DNA from: Bacteroidota bacterium
GTDB taxonomy: Bacteria > Bacteroidota > Ignavibacteria > Kryptoniales > JAKASW01
Direction: 5' to 3'
DNA: 64,000 bases
Assembly (NCBI GenBank): GCA_023381615.1
Contig: JAMCQL010000065.1
Span: 56,531-120,530, forward strand
A model generated the notes under the pieces. The model ran no database searches, had not been told where the DNA came from, and saw nothing but the letters and a program-made list of their open reading frames with translations. Below, in pieces: positions 51,503 through 61,103 of the stretch. Numbering within the stretch: the stretch's first letter is position 1; every line of letters starts with the position of its first letter. Made by a program: the position numbers and the translations under genes.

Positions 51503-52171
51503 TCATCTTTCTGCAAACATCATTTGGACAAACGGATTATCCGATTTTTCTTTCTTCAGCGTGCTCTCGGGTCCATGCCCTGGAAATATTTTCACGTTTT
51601 CGGGAAGTGCTAATATTTTTGTCGAAATGCTTTTCGAAATTTCGTCATATGAACCTGAGGGCAAATCGGTTCTTCCAATTGAACCTGCAAACAAAGTATC
51701 TCCGGTAAACAAAACGCCTTCGCGTTCTTCGTATAAACAAACTGAGCCGGCAGAATGTCCGGGAGTGTGAATGACTTTGAAAGTTATATCTCCAATTTGA
51801 AGTGTTGTTCCTTCCTCGAGCGGGATGTCTATGCTGACAGGCTCAACCGGAACCGGCGGTTTAATTACAGTCCCCTTTGGATCGCACATCATCCAATCGT
51901 CCGCAGAATGTGCGCAAACACGAGCTTCAGTCAAGGATTTTAACTTTCTCATTTCGCCAATGTGATCCCAATGCCCATGAGTTGCTATTATGTACCGCAT
52001 CTTGAGATTTAGCTCTTTAACTCGTTTGTAGATCTTGTCGGACGACCAAAGTGGCACATCAATCACGACACATTCCCGCCATTCCGGATCATAGACCAGA
52101 TAGCCGATTGTCCAGATCGGGCCGTCTTCGAATTTCTCAATCAGTCCCGCGAAGCGGGATACTGCGGACAA
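51503..52171 (-). CDS. Metallo-beta-lactamase fold hydrolase (glyoxalase II-like)
   Basis: The 222-residue protein starts at a TTG with AGGAGGA about 7 nt upstream, and has THGHWDHIGEM (HxHxDH), HTPGHSAGSVCLY, GDTLFAGSIGRTDLPSG and PGHGPEST. The layout matches GloB-like hydrolases. Its first residues (AVSRFAGL) are encoded by the perfect palindrome TCCCGC-GAA-GCGGGA (52145-52159), so the original start of the protein was probably at IEKFEDGPIWTIGY. It lies between the AAA and VWA genes, 2 bp after the AAA stop. Confidence 0.88.
   Translation of the reverse strand: MSAVSRFAGLIEKFEDGPIWTIGYLVYDPEWRECVVIDVPLWSSDKIYKRVKELNLKMRYIIATHGHWDHIGEMRKLKSLTEARVCAHSADDWMMCDPKGTVIKPPVPVEPVSIDIPLEEGTTLQIGDITFKVIHTPGHSAGSVCLYEEREGVLFTGDTLFAGSIGRTDLPSGSYDEISKSISTKILALPENVKIFPGHGPESTLKKEKSDNPFVQMMFAER
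52145..52159. repeat. Palindrome at the MBL gene start
   Basis: TCCCGC-GAA-GCGGGA has a 6-bp perfect stem. It occupies codons 5-9 of the MBL-fold gene. Confidence 0.6.
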
Positions 52172-52173
52172 AT

Positions 52174-53682
52174 TCAGTCCTCCTCGTATCTTCTCTTCGG
52201 CGGAAAAATGCTTCCAACTAAATCTTTGTATGAAACAACATTGTCGGCATCATCTTTCGCTATACGAGAAAACTGGTGAAGTCCATCGAGAACAAACTCC
52301 ATTGAAGTCGCCAGTTCGTATTTCTTTGATTCGTCAACCTTCAGGTGTTTCTTCGCGACTTCCTTGAGGTTCGCCACTTTGCTCAATTCCGAATAATAAT
52401 CGTCGAACGGCATGTCGTCCGCTACTTCGATTTTATTTCCCGACTCGAACCATAAAATGATCGAAGTGTACTCGTCGTCCCGCTTCTTCGGTTCTTCACT
52501 TTGCGTACTACGGACTTTTTTCTGTAACGGATCCGGAAAATGTTTTTTGAAAGTTTCTCTGACCGCTTTGCCGATAAGCGCGCGGCTTACTTTCACAGAA
52601 CCTTCCTGTTCTCCTTCGAATACCAATTCAAGTTTCCCGGTCATTCCCGGAAGAACCTGCTGTAAGTCGCATATCCGCGGGACAATGACTTTCTCGCTGT
52701 TCATGATCGCTCGGCGCTCGGCGCTGCTTATTAAATTTTCCATGACGGAAATCGTCATCCTGACGCTGACGCCGCTTTTCTGATCGACGAACTCACTTCC
52801 GCGCGCCTGAAATGCAATCTCTTCGACGACTTCTTTCAAATAATGCGGCATGACAACTTCGCGGCCGCCATCTCTTGTGAGCCACGCCTCCTGTTCCGTA
52901 ATCTTCATTGCCTCTTCTATAGTGCGGGGATAATGCGTCAATATCTGCGAATCAATTCTGTCTTTGAGTGGAGTTATGATGTTCCCGCGGTTCGTGTAAT
53001 CTTCAGGATTTGCGGTGAAGACCATCAGCACGTCCAAAGGAATCCTCACATTGAATCCGCGTATCTGAATATCCTTTTCCTGCATGATGTTGAAGAGTCC
53101 GACCTGTATCCGAGGCTGCAAATCCGGCAGCTCGTTTATCGTAAACACTCCGCGATTCGTCCGCGGGATAATTCCGAAATGAATAGCTCCTTCGTGAGAA
53201 TAGTGAAGTTTCTGAACCGCCGCTTTGATGGGATCGATGTCGCCAATCAGATCGGCAATCGTTACATCCGGCGTGGCAAGCTTTTCGCCATAACGCTGTT
53301 CTGGAGCGAGCCAGTCTATCTCGACATCGCCGCCATGTTCCGCGACGAGATCGACACAGCGTTTGCAGACCGGATTATACGGGTTGTCATTTATCTCGCA
53401 GCCCTTTGTAACCGGAATAAAATCATCGAGAAGACCGATTAGGCTTCTTGCAATTCGCGTTTTCGCCTGCCCGCGCAAGCCGAGCAGAATCATGTCGTGC
53501 TTGGCAAGTATCGCATTCACTACCGACGGTATTACCGTTTTATCGTAACCAATTATACCCGGGAAAAGCGTCTCGCCCTTATTGAGTTTTGCAATCAGGT
53601 TCTTTCTCATCTCATCCTTAACAGAAAGGACTTTGTAGCCACTCTTCCTGAGTTCATCAATCGTTCGCGGCAGCTGCTTCAT
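52174..53682 (-). CDS. AAA+ ATPase of the MoxR/Mg-chelatase (ChlI-like) class
   Basis: The ATG at 53682 with GGAGAAGAGAG upstream gives 502 residues; the tracked start at 53739 adds an unlikely leader. Walker A is LGLRGQAKTRIARS, Walker B VFTINELPDL, sensor 1 VFTANPEDYTNRG. A Cys pair (NPVCKRC) near residue 105 is unusual. The remainder resembles ChlI-type ATPases, with a helical C-terminus. It probably remodels a client with the VWA protein. Confidence 0.85.
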   Translation of the reverse strand: MKQLPRTIDELRKSGYKVLSVKDEMRKNLIAKLNKGETLFPGIIGYDKTVIPSVVNAILAKHDMILLGLRGQAKTRIARSLIGLLDDFIPVTKGCEINDNPYNPVCKRCVDLVAEHGGDVEIDWLAPEQRYGEKLATPDVTIADLIGDIDPIKAAVQKLHYSHEGAIHFGIIPRTNRGVFTINELPDLQPRIQVGLFNIMQEKDIQIRGFNVRIPLDVLMVFTANPEDYTNRGNIITPLKDRIDSQILTHYPRTIEEAMKITEQEAWLTRDGGREVVMPHYLKEVVEEIAFQARGSEFVDQKSGVSVRMTISVMENLISSAERRAIMNSEKVIVPRICDLQQVLPGMTGKLELVFEGEQEGSVKVSRALIGKAVRETFKKHFPDPLQKKVRSTQSEEPKKRDDEYTSIILWFESGNKIEVADDMPFDDYYSELSKVANLKEVAKKHLKVDESKKYELATSMEFVLDGLHQFSRIAKDDADNVVSYKDLVGSIFPPKRRYEED

Positions 53683-53796
53683 GTTTCTCTCTTCTCCATG
53701 CTGTGAATATATTTTCGCACTCACCAAAATGCAAACCAACTTATTAGTACTGACACCATAATTGAAACTACTTCATTAAATTCATATTTTCTAACA

Positions 53797-54804
53797 ATGT
53801 CAAGGTCAAAAAAGCTCCTGATAAGATTGAGCTCAGCCGGAGACGTGCTGCTAACTTCCCCGCTTTTGAAGATGATAAAAGAAAGAGAACCGGATTCCGA
53901 AATTCATTTTGTCATAAAGGCACAGTACGCTGACCTCATTCGTTCTAATCCCAACGTAAATTATGTCCATTTAGTTCAGGATCACGCGAATTTTCATCAG
54001 CTTGAAAACCTTCGCCGGGAATTACTCCACGAAAATTTTGATACCACTCTCGATCTTCACAACAACTTCAGAAGCATCTACATAAGGAAAGAAACGGCAA
54101 AGGAAATTCGTGTCGTTGAAAAGGAAATTTTCAAAAGAGCACTGCTCGTAAAGACAAAGTTGAATTTGTTTTCAAACTCGCGATCGGTTGCATTGAAATA
54201 CGCACAGACCTATCAGAAATCGATCATGGAAGTGCCGAAGCCGGAGATATTCCTTCCAGAAGAAGTTATAGAAAAAATTGACTCACTTTGGAATAAAGTA
54301 AAAAAAGAAAATAGAAAGTCTGTATTCCTTTGCCCGGGAGCGAAGCACTTCACAAAGCGCTGGCCTGTCGAATACTGGACAGAGCTTGCGAAAAGAATCT
54401 CGCAAGAACATCAAGTCGCGCTGATCGGCGGAGAAGCAGACGTCGAGGCTTGCAGTGAAATAGGAAGAAACATAGACGCGATTAATTTCTGCGGGACGTT
54501 GACCCTCATTGAAAGCACCGCGATGTTAAGCCATGCTTCGGTTGTCGTAACGAACGATTCTTATTTGATGCATGCAGCGAACGCTCTCGGGAAAAATCTA
54601 GTGGCAATATTCGGATCGAGCGTTAAAGAGTTTGGGTTTTTCCCGTACGGAGTGAATTACAAAGTACTCGAAGTGGATGGATTAGACTGCCGCCCCTGTT
54701 CACACATCGGACGCGAGTCATGTCCGAAGAAGCACTTCAAATGCATGATGGAGACAAAACCGACTGCGGTTTATGAAGCAACAACGGCTTTGTTAAAACC
54801 CTGA
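53797..54804 (+). CDS. Family 9 glycosyltransferase (ADP-heptose:LPS heptosyltransferase-like)
   Basis: A 335-residue GT-B enzyme: KKLLIRLSSAGDVLLTSPLLKMI at the N-terminus, LCPGAKHFTKRWPVEYWTELA, VALIGGEADVEACSEIG and VVVTNDSYLMHAANALGKNLVAIFG at the donor site. It is expected to add heptose or a related sugar in LPS core assembly. Promoter elements should lie in the 57-114 bp between it and the divergent AAA gene. The RAYT gene follows with a REP-like copy in between. Confidence 0.88.
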   Translation: MSRSKKLLIRLSSAGDVLLTSPLLKMIKEREPDSEIHFVIKAQYADLIRSNPNVNYVHLVQDHANFHQLENLRRELLHENFDTTLDLHNNFRSIYIRKETAKEIRVVEKEIFKRALLVKTKLNLFSNSRSVALKYAQTYQKSIMEVPKPEIFLPEEVIEKIDSLWNKVKKENRKSVFLCPGAKHFTKRWPVEYWTELAKRISQEHQVALIGGEADVEACSEIGRNIDAINFCGTLTLIESTAMLSHASVVVTNDSYLMHAANALGKNLVAIFGSSVKEFGFFPYGVNYKVLEVDGLDCRPCSHIGRESCPKKHFKCMMETKPTAVYEATTALLKP

Positions 54805-54841
54805 AACCTGGACATAGTTTCTTTTTGTCCTTGACAAGGTT
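54805..54841. repeat. REP-like palindrome upstream of RAYT (left flank)
   Basis: AACCTGGACATAG, an 11-nt loop TTTCTTTTTGT, then CCTTGACAAGGTT. The right arm and loop are identical to the array units at 55437-55636, while the left arm has mutated. It is followed by GGAGCAGTGG, matching GGAGCAGCGG after the last array unit. Confidence 0.85.
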
Positions 54842-54858
54842 GGAGCAGTGGACCGAAC

Positions 54859-55425
54859 ATGGAATACAAAGAAAACTCATATTATCACATCTACAATCGC
54901 GGGACACACAGGCAAAAGATCTTCTTTGAGGGAGAGAATTATAGATATCTTACTACGTTGTTCTTGAAGAATTCCGCAAGGTACAGTGTGACAGTGGCAG
55001 CATATTGCCTGATGCCGAATCATTATCACCTCGTGCTCAAACAGAAACAACTGGGTTCAATCGGCTCGTTTCTCAGGACGACGTTTAATACATACACACA
55101 AGCGGTAAACATGCGCTTGGGTATAAGTGGCACATTATTCCAAGGGCAAGCAAAAGGAAAGGAGATCACAACCGATACATATTGTCTCCGGGTCATTCGG
55201 TATGTACATCTGAACCCCGTCGCCGCCAAACTGGTCACCTCAGTGGAAGACTGGCCATTCTCGAATTATCTTGAGTGGGTTGATAAGCGAAGGAGTCCCC
55301 TCGTGGACACCGAGTTGCGGGCAAGCTACTTCCCAAATCCTGAAGAATATCGGGAGTTTGTCAAAGGGTATCGGATGGAAAAGGAGAGAAGCGACATGAG
55401 TGATTTCTTATTTGACGAAGAGTGA
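54859..55425 (+). CDS. REP-associated tyrosine transposase (RAYT, Y1/IS200-like)
   Basis: A 188-residue Y1 (HUH) transposase-like protein: start YYHIYNRGTHRQKIFF, HUH motif in LMPNHYHLVL near residue 56, and the C-terminal RYVHLNPVAAKLV...WPFSNYLEWV typical of RAYTs, with a tyrosine preceding as candidate nucleophile (TDTYCLRVIRY). RAYTs process and spread palindromic REPs. It is flanked by a left palindrome copy and a right array of four, making a REPtron-like unit between GT9 and purC. It appears intact. Confidence 0.92.
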   Translation: MEYKENSYYHIYNRGTHRQKIFFEGENYRYLTTLFLKNSARYSVTVAAYCLMPNHYHLVLKQKQLGSIGSFLRTTFNTYTQAVNMRLGISGTLFQGQAKGKEITTDTYCLRVIRYVHLNPVAAKLVTSVEDWPFSNYLEWVDKRRSPLVDTELRASYFPNPEEYREFVKGYRMEKERSDMSDFLFDEE

Positions 55426-55436
55426 TTATCGCCTAC

Positions 55437-55636
55437 AACCTTGTCAAGGTTTCTTTTTGTCCTTGACAAGGTTGGCAGAGGCAATCACGAACCTTGTCAA
55501 GGTTTCTTTTTGTCCTTGACAAGGCTGGCAGAGGCAATCACGAACCTTGTCAAGGCAAAGAGCATTTCAACCTTGACAGGGTTGGCAGATGCAGTCACGA
55601 ACCTTGTCAAGGTTTCTTTTTGTCCTTGACAAGGTT
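55437..55636. repeat. Tandem array of four REP-like palindromes
   Basis: Units begin at 55437, 55490, 55543 and 55600. Units 1, 2 and 4 have arm AACCTTGTCAAGG, an 11-nt loop TTTCTTTTTGT and arm CCTTGACAAGG(T/C)T: 13-bp inverted repeats, perfect in units 1 and 4. Unit 3 has a different loop (CAAAGAGCATTTCA). Units 1-3 are followed by near-identical 16-nt spacers (GGCAGAGGCAATCACG), giving a 53-bp period. The array sits between the converging RAYT and purC stops. Confidence 0.93.
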
Positions 55637-55650
55637 GGAGCAGCGGCACC

Positions 55651-56550
55651 TCAAGAGAGGTCTACTCCCGCAAGTACCTTCAATGCTTGGAGATACTTCT
55701 CACTCGTTCCGAGAATGATTTCTTCGGGAAGATTCGGCGCCGGTGGTTTCTTATCCCATTTGATCGAGAGCAGATAATCGCGCACGTACTGCTTGTCGAA
55801 GCTCGGCTGGGACTTTCCGACTTCATATTTTGCCTTATCCCAGAATCGAGAAGAGTCCGGCGTCAAAAGTTCATCTATAATAATAAGCTCACCGTTTTCG
55901 TCAACGCCAAATTCCATCTTCGTGTCTGCTATGATAATCCCTTTGCTCTCCGCGTACGATGCCGCGGCTTTGTAAATCTCTATCGTATAATGACGGACTT
56001 TTTCAGCGAGTTCCTTTCCGATGAGTTTCACGGTTTCATCGAAACTTATGTTCTCATCGTGAACGCCGATTTCAGCTTTGGTCGACGGTGTAAAGATCGG
56101 CTCCGGCAATTTTTCCGATTCGCGAAGTCCTTTCGGCAAGGAGATACCACAGACTGCGCCTGTCCGCTGGTAATCGTTCCAACCTGTCCCGCTTATGTAT
56201 CCGCGAACAATGCACTCGATCGGCAGAGGCTTTGTCTTTTTCACGATCATGCTTCGTCCCGCAAGTTCATCGGAATATGGTTTGCACTCAGCAGGATAAC
56301 TTTTCACATCGGTCGAGACGACATGGTTATCAACAATCTTTTTGTTGAACTCAAACCAGAATTTCGAAATTTGATTCAGAACTTTTCCTTTGAACGGAAT
56401 TCCGTTCGGCAACACAACGTCAAAAGCACTGATTCTGTCCGTGACCACAAACAATAATAATGATTCTCTCAGCTCGTAGACATCGCGGACTTTTCCCCGA
56501 CGGAAAAGTTTCAGATGTTTGTAATCCGTTTGTGTAACTACTTTTTCCAT
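55651..56550 (-). CDS. purC: Phosphoribosylaminoimidazole-succinocarboxamide synthase
   Basis: SAICAR synthase of purine biosynthesis. With ATG at 56550 (AGAGAGG upstream) it is 299 residues; the tracked start adds residues encoded by an upstream palindrome. Motifs: [54 protein letters not shown] and [30 protein letters not shown]. It stands alone, its 3' end abutting the REP array. Confidence 0.95.
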   Translation of the reverse strand: MEKVVTQTDYKHLKLFRRGKVRDVYELRESLLLFVVTDRISAFDVVLPNGIPFKGKVLNQISKFWFEFNKKIVDNHVVSTDVKSYPAECKPYSDELAGRSMIVKKTKPLPIECIVRGYISGTGWNDYQRTGAVCGISLPKGLRESEKLPEPIFTPSTKAEIGVHDENISFDETVKLIGKELAEKVRHYTIEIYKAAASYAESKGIIIADTKMEFGVDENGELIIIDELLTPDSSRFWDKAKYEVGKSQPSFDKQYVRDYLLSIKWDKKPPAPNLPEEIILGTSEKYLQALKVLAGVDLS

Positions 56551-56577
56551 CTTCCTCTCTCTGTTTTGAAGTCTTGC

Positions 56578-56630
56578 GTAGAGTCCAATTCGTAATTGGA
56601 CCAGGAATCCGATTCCGAATCGGATTCTAC
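56578..56630. repeat. Compound palindrome upstream of purC
   Basis: TCCAATT-cgt-AATTGGA and AATCCGATT-ccg-AATCGGATT are enclosed by GTAGA/TCTAC. The first hairpin is homologous to one at 62175-62200 with a compensated pair change. The remaining ~170 bp to 56801 show nothing recognisable. Confidence 0.8.
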
Positions 56631-56801
56631 ATCGTTCCAATTGATCGCCGAATTACAAGATGAAGATAAAAACTCCGCGGCTATTTTCCGAATAGAAAGG
56701 TTTTCTTATTGTCAATAAAGGCAAAGAAAGTCCTAAGGTAAAGTCTGACTAGCAATCGCACGTCGTCACAGTCAAACCTCAATCCGGTTAAGAATCAAAT
56801 T

Positions 56802-57509
56802 CTACCTCAATTTTTTGTCGCTGTCTATTTGACCATCAAGGATATGAACGAGCCGTTTCGTCTCCGACGCAAAATGCTCGTCGTGCGTCACGACAACGAT
56901 GGTCTGGCCGGTTTCTTCATTCAACTTTGTAAACAATCTATAAATGACCTCGGCGCTTTTTGAATCGAGGTTGCCCGTCGGCTCGTCTGCCAGGATGACA
57001 ATCGGATTATTTGCAAGCGCGCGGGCAACCGCAACGCGCTGCTGCTGGCCCCCGGAGAGCTGGTTCGGCTTGTTGTGGAGTTTGTCTGGCAAGCCGAGCT
57101 GGGTGAGAAGTTCAGCCGCCCGCTTCTTTGCCTCATTAACCGGCACACGTCCGCGCGCCAACATGGGCATCATAACATTTTCAAGAGCGTTAAATTCCGG
57201 CAAGAGGAAATGAAACTGATAAACGAAACCAAGTTTTGCATTACGAATTTCCGCAAGCTGTTCCTCATCCATACTGCTTATTTCCTCACCATCGAGGAAA
57301 GCATTTCCGGAAGTTGGCTTATCGAGTCCACCTATCAAATACAGCAAGGTGGTTTTTCCTGAACCGCTTGGTCCGGTGATCGATGTGAACTCACCTCGTC
57401 TAATGTCAAGACTTATATCAGGAAGAATTGTCGTAACAATTTCCTCTCGACCATTCTTCATTATGAGTTCCTTGCTGACGTGTTCAAGCTTGATTATTGG
57501 ATCGTCCAT
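56802..57509 (-). CDS. ABC transporter ATP-binding protein (LolD/MacB-type)
   Basis: A 235-residue ATPase: Walker [18 protein letters not shown]-loop [17 protein letters not shown], signature [15 protein letters not shown], Walker [13 protein letters not shown] and H-loop VVTHDEHFA. It belongs to the MacB/LolD subfamily that drives FtsX-type permeases. It is the last gene of the efflux operon, sharing 1 bp with the permease before it. Confidence 0.93.
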   Translation of the reverse strand: MDDPIIKLEHVSKELIMKNGREEIVTTILPDISLDIRRGEFTSITGPSGSGKTTLLYLIGGLDKPTSGNAFLDGEEISSMDEEQLAEIRNAKLGFVYQFHFLLPEFNALENVMMPMLARGRVPVNEAKKRAAELLTQLGLPDKLHNKPNQLSGGQQQRVAVARALANNPIVILADEPTGNLDSKSAEVIYRLFTKLNEETGQTIVVVTHDEHFASETKRLVHILDGQIDSDKKLR

Positions 57510-58780
57510 TATCTTTCACCACGGAGAATTTCTACCGGATTTACTTTTGCAGCATTGCGCGAGGGACCGACTGCCGCGATTAGACTGACTATAAGCGCGA
57601 ATAAAGACGCCGCGACAAAATACACTGGATTTTTTCCCATAAGAAGTCTGTCGGTGCGTATCGCGCTCGCACTGGAAGACACCATCGGGATTGAAGAGAG
57701 GATCTCTATCATTACAAAGCCGAGCAAGCACCCGATCGCCGCGCCAACAAGAGCGACCATCGTTCCCTGCAGCATGTAGATGAGTGTGATTTCACTTCTC
57801 TTGAACCCAAGCGATTTCATAATCGCGATGTCGCGCGCCTTCTCCAGCACGTTTGTGATCAAAACGTTTGCAACGCCAAAGCCCGCAACCAAGATGACAA
57901 AGAAAACGAGGAAGTACACTATTCCCGACATCATCTTGAATAGAGCGACAACGCTCGCCGCTTTTTGTTCCCAAGTTTCCGCTTTGTAGTTTGTCACCTG
58001 TTCGATCGTGCGTGCCACAATGCCGTCTTTAGGCAAATCTTTCACGCGAATATAAAGATTGCTCGTTTCGTCAGGCGAAAAGCCCCCGATGTTCTGGCCC
58101 AATCGCATGTTAACGTAACAGTTGTCGTCAATATCGTTTATCCCCGTCATGAAAATTCCCACCACGCGCACGCTGTAAACTTTTCCCGACGGCGAAACGA
58201 GCTGCATTCGATCTTCCGTCTTCGCAGTCAAGTCCTTTGCGACGGTGCTTCCGAGCAAAATTCCGTCCGGAGTTTTTTCCAGCTCATCAAATTTCCCGCT
58301 CACCATATTTTGGCTGAACTTCTCTATGCCGTTTTCGAGCGACGGAATGATTCCGAATAGTTGGATGGGCTGCGAGACCGTGCCAAACATTCCAATGACG
58401 TCAATTGAGACTGACGGTGAAACGAGTTCGACCAGAGAATCACTTTTGATCAGCGTCTCGACTCTCGGATAATTCTTTATGACTTCCTGATCGCTGCGGC
58501 TGACATTCTTTATCATTCGGACTTGTGTCGAAGAGTCCGAATCGACAAGCTGGTCGGGAACTGTCGGTTTGACTTTTTCCCCCGATACTATAACGTGCGG
58601 TGCGATCTCGACAATCTTCTGGATAAAACTCTGAAGCAATCCATCCATCAAAGAGACAGCAGTGATCAGCACCATAACACCGACACTTATTCCCAAAAGC
58701 GTCAGGAATGTTTGACGCTTTCGGTTGAAAAGCTGCCTGAAAGCTATCATCGCGAGGGGGTAATTGAATTTCACTGTCAT
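57509..58780 (-). CDS. FtsX/MacB-type ABC permease (second)
   Basis: A 423-residue protein with one N-terminal helix ([26 protein letters not shown]), a large periplasmic MacB-PCD domain of about 230 residues, and three C-terminal helices including [26 protein letters not shown], typical of LolC/E-MacB permeases. It likely pairs with its paralogue and the ATPase. It overlaps the first permease by 4 bp and the ATPase by 1 bp. Confidence 0.9.
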   Translation of the reverse strand: MTVKFNYPLAMIAFRQLFNRKRQTFLTLLGISVGVMVLITAVSLMDGLLQSFIQKIVEIAPHVIVSGEKVKPTVPDQLVDSDSSTQVRMIKNVSRSDQEVIKNYPRVETLIKSDSLVELVSPSVSIDVIGMFGTVSQPIQLFGIIPSLENGIEKFSQNMVSGKFDELEKTPDGILLGSTVAKDLTAKTEDRMQLVSPSGKVYSVRVVGIFMTGINDIDDNCYVNMRLGQNIGGFSPDETSNLYIRVKDLPKDGIVARTIEQVTNYKAETWEQKAASVVALFKMMSGIVYFLVFFVILVAGFGVANVLITNVLEKARDIAIMKSLGFKRSEITLIYMLQGTMVALVGAAIGCLLGFVMIEILSSIPMVSSSASAIRTDRLLMGKNPVYFVAASLFALIVSLIAAVGPSRNAAKVNPVEILRGER

Positions 58781-60045
58781 GCCCTCAATATATCCACCGG
58801 CTTGAGCCTTGCAGCGCGCCGCGCCGGACCGTATCCTGAAATTGCGCTGACGACAATTGCGAAAAGTGTCGTCAAGACATAAAACATCGGCTTCTGAACA
58901 GTGACAATATGATCGCTTCTTATCATGGCGCTTTTTCCGAAGGAAATCGGAAGCGACGAAATGAAATTGGTCAGATAATGTCCTGCCACACAGCCGATGA
59001 GAGCGCCGATTATTCCGAGAGTCAATCCTTCAACAAGGAAAATTAACTCAACGCTTCCTCTGCTGACCCCCATTGACTTCATGACCGCGATGTCGCGGCG
59101 TTTCTGGAGAACGATCGTGATGAGAACATTTGCGATTCCAAAACCGGCAACGACAAAGACAAAGATGACGAGAAAAAATGTGATGTTATTGTTTCGCTGG
59201 AAAAGTGAAAGCAAATTCTGGTTGGCTTCTTCCCATGTTTCGGTCTTGTATCCGGTCAGTTCGCTGATCTGCTTCGAAACCTGATCGACGACATCGAGAG
59301 ACGTCGTATGCACGCCCACCGCCGAGACAACGTTCTCGGGGAACCCGTTGATCGTCTGCGCAAGGCGGAGATTGATGTAGGCATTATTGTCATCGATCGC
59401 GCCAAAGCCGCTGGCAAATGTTCCAACGACAGTCAAATCATAAACTTTTCCGTTTTCTCCAGTGAACCTGACTAAATCGTGATATTGCGCTTCGATCTTT
59501 TTTGCCAGACCTGAGCCGAGCAATATTCCGTTCTTTGTGTAAACAAGTTCATCTAAACTTCCCGTGACGACGTTCTTCGCAAGCTTCGCAATTTTCGCTT
59601 CACGTCCCGGAACAACACCTTCCGCAACGCAGGAACGGGAAAGCGTTCCGCACCTCAAAACTCCGCGCGTGATCACAAAAGGAGAAACCGCGTCGATATT
59701 CGGAAGCGCGTCCACCAACGATACTATCTCAGTGTACGGCTTCACTTCCTTTTTTTCGTCAGGAACAATTCGCGAAACAACGTCGAAATAATTTTCCGAG
59801 TAAGGTGATGCGGCAAGAAGCAGACGCGCTTTGCCTTCAACTTTTTCGCCTTTGATAGTTATGAGCGGTGAAATGTCGATTATTTTATTTTTAATATCAG
59901 TCATAACGCCTTCCGCAAGACTGAAAGTCAGTATCATAACCATGGAACCGACAGCAACTCCCGCTATGACTAATATCGTCTGGCGCAGCTTAGCAGCGAG
60001 ATGGCGAACGGCGATGTTGAAGACGAACCTGATTTTCCGAAGCAT
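58777..60045 (-). CDS. FtsX/MacB-type ABC permease (first)
   Basis: A 422-residue paralogue of the next gene with the same topology: an N-terminal helix (KLRQTILVIAGVAVGSMVMILTFSL), a periplasmic domain, and three C-terminal helices with NVLITIVLQKRRDIAVMKSMGVSRGSV. Two different permeases with one ATPase suggest a heterodimer as in LolCDE, but the adaptor gene argues for a MacAB-like exporter. It overlaps both neighbours (4 bp and 1 bp). Confidence 0.9.
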   Translation of the reverse strand: MLRKIRFVFNIAVRHLAAKLRQTILVIAGVAVGSMVMILTFSLAEGVMTDIKNKIIDISPLITIKGEKVEGKARLLLAASPYSENYFDVVSRIVPDEKKEVKPYTEIVSLVDALPNIDAVSPFVITRGVLRCGTLSRSCVAEGVVPGREAKIAKLAKNVVTGSLDELVYTKNGILLGSGLAKKIEAQYHDLVRFTGENGKVYDLTVVGTFASGFGAIDDNNAYINLRLAQTINGFPENVVSAVGVHTTSLDVVDQVSKQISELTGYKTETWEEANQNLLSLFQRNNNITFFLVIFVFVVAGFGIANVLITIVLQKRRDIAVMKSMGVSRGSVELIFLVEGLTLGIIGALIGCVAGHYLTNFISSLPISFGKSAMIRSDHIVTVQKPMFYVLTTLFAIVVSAISGYGPARRAARLKPVDILRA

Positions 60046-61103
60046 CAGTCTGCCACTTCGACTCGTATACCATCTTTCAGATTCGCATCAGGCTGAGAGA
60101 TTATTTTCGCTCCCGGCTGGAGTTCGCCGCCGAGTATTTCCGCAAATTTGCCATCGGAAGCACCTAAAGTCACTTTGACCTCTTTGACTTTGCCGCCGTC
60201 GACCGCAAAGACGACGCTCGAGTTAGGCAATTGCATGACCGCGGTGCGGGGAACAAGAATTACATCTTTCAATTCCGACGAAATGATATTTACAGTTGCA
60301 GTCATTCCTACGGTCAGATTAGCAGGCGGGTTTTGAAGTTTTATGAAAACCTTCGAAGTCTTCGTAGCTTCATCTGTTTTCGGAACGATCCTGAATACAT
60401 AACCGTCGAATCTTTGGGAGCCGAAAGCATCAAAGGCGACGACGCTTTTCTGCCCATTCTTTATCCTCGCAAAATCCTGTTCGTCAACTTGCGCTTCGAC
60501 CACAATCGAGGACGGCGCGATCATCTGGAAGCATTCGCCGTTCGGCAAAAGATAGTCGCCCAACTTTGCGCTGGCGGAAATAACTATTCCGGAAAAAGGC
60601 GCGACCACTTTGGTCTTCGAGAGCTTCTCTTTCGAAATATCAAGCGCAATCTTGCGCTGCTGAAGATTTATCTTTGCCAGATCGACATCGCGCTGAGCAT
60701 CGTCAAGAGATTTTTTTGTCACGCTCAATGTTTTGAAGAGCTTCTCCGCTCGTTCCAAATTTTGAATTTTGTCCTGCAGATCTATCCTCGCCGACTCGAG
60801 GTCCGCCTGCGCCTGATCGACTCTCAGCAAATCATCGCTCTGGTCAGTTCGAAGAAGAACCTCTCCACGTTCCACTTTCATCCCTTCGAGCGCGCCAACG
60901 TAGGTTGCGATTCCGCCCGACTCGGAACGGAGTGTTGCAGTCGAATCCGCGCTTACGTTTCCGGTAGCATAAACAACGGTTATCAGGTTTCCTCTCTGAA
61001 CCGTGGTTACCTGCACCCGCTCGTGAACGAACAGCGACCGGTAGAGCAAGTAAGCAACGATAAGGACTGCTAAAGCAATGAGTACGATATATTTTCCTTT
61101 CAT
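60045..61103 (-). CDS. Periplasmic adaptor subunit (MacA/HlyD-like)
   Basis: A 352-residue membrane-fusion protein with an N-terminal anchor (YIVLIALAVLIVAYLLY), split biotinyl-lipoyl motifs, a coiled-coil hairpin at about 80-160 (QADLESARIDLQDKIQNLERAEKL), and beta-barrel segments ending VEVAD. It links inner-membrane ABC components to an outer-membrane partner, which is not encoded here. The overlap with TetR (4 bp) shows joint control. Confidence 0.9.
   Translation of the reverse strand: MKGKYIVLIALAVLIVAYLLYRSLFVHERVQVTTVQRGNLITVVYATGNVSADSTATLRSESGGIATYVGALEGMKVERGEVLLRTDQSDDLLRVDQAQADLESARIDLQDKIQNLERAEKLFKTLSVTKKSLDDAQRDVDLAKINLQQRKIALDISKEKLSKTKVVAPFSGIVISASAKLGDYLLPNGECFQMIAPSSIVVEAQVDEQDFARIKNGQKSVVAFDAFGSQRFDGYVFRIVPKTDEATKTSKVFIKLQNPPANLTVGMTATVNIISSELKDVILVPRTAVMQLPNSSVVFAVDGGKVKEVKVTLGASDGKFAEILGGELQPGAKIISQPDANLKDGIRVEVAD

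Noticed and set aside
55437-55636. Regularly spaced repeats that might be a CRISPR array
   Set aside because: The repeat is a long inverted repeat, the 16-nt spacers are nearly identical to each other, there are only four units and no cas genes; a RAYT gene is adjacent.
55441-55777. Three plus-strand ORFs (61-74 aa) over the palindrome array
   Set aside because: They are translations of the repeat units and spacers (for example FLFVLDKVGRGNHEPCQG), with no independent coding signal.
55687-56457. 256-aa plus-strand ORF
   Set aside because: Antisense to purC.
60231-61073. 280-aa plus-strand ORF
   Set aside because: Antisense to the periplasmic adaptor gene; no recognisable motifs.
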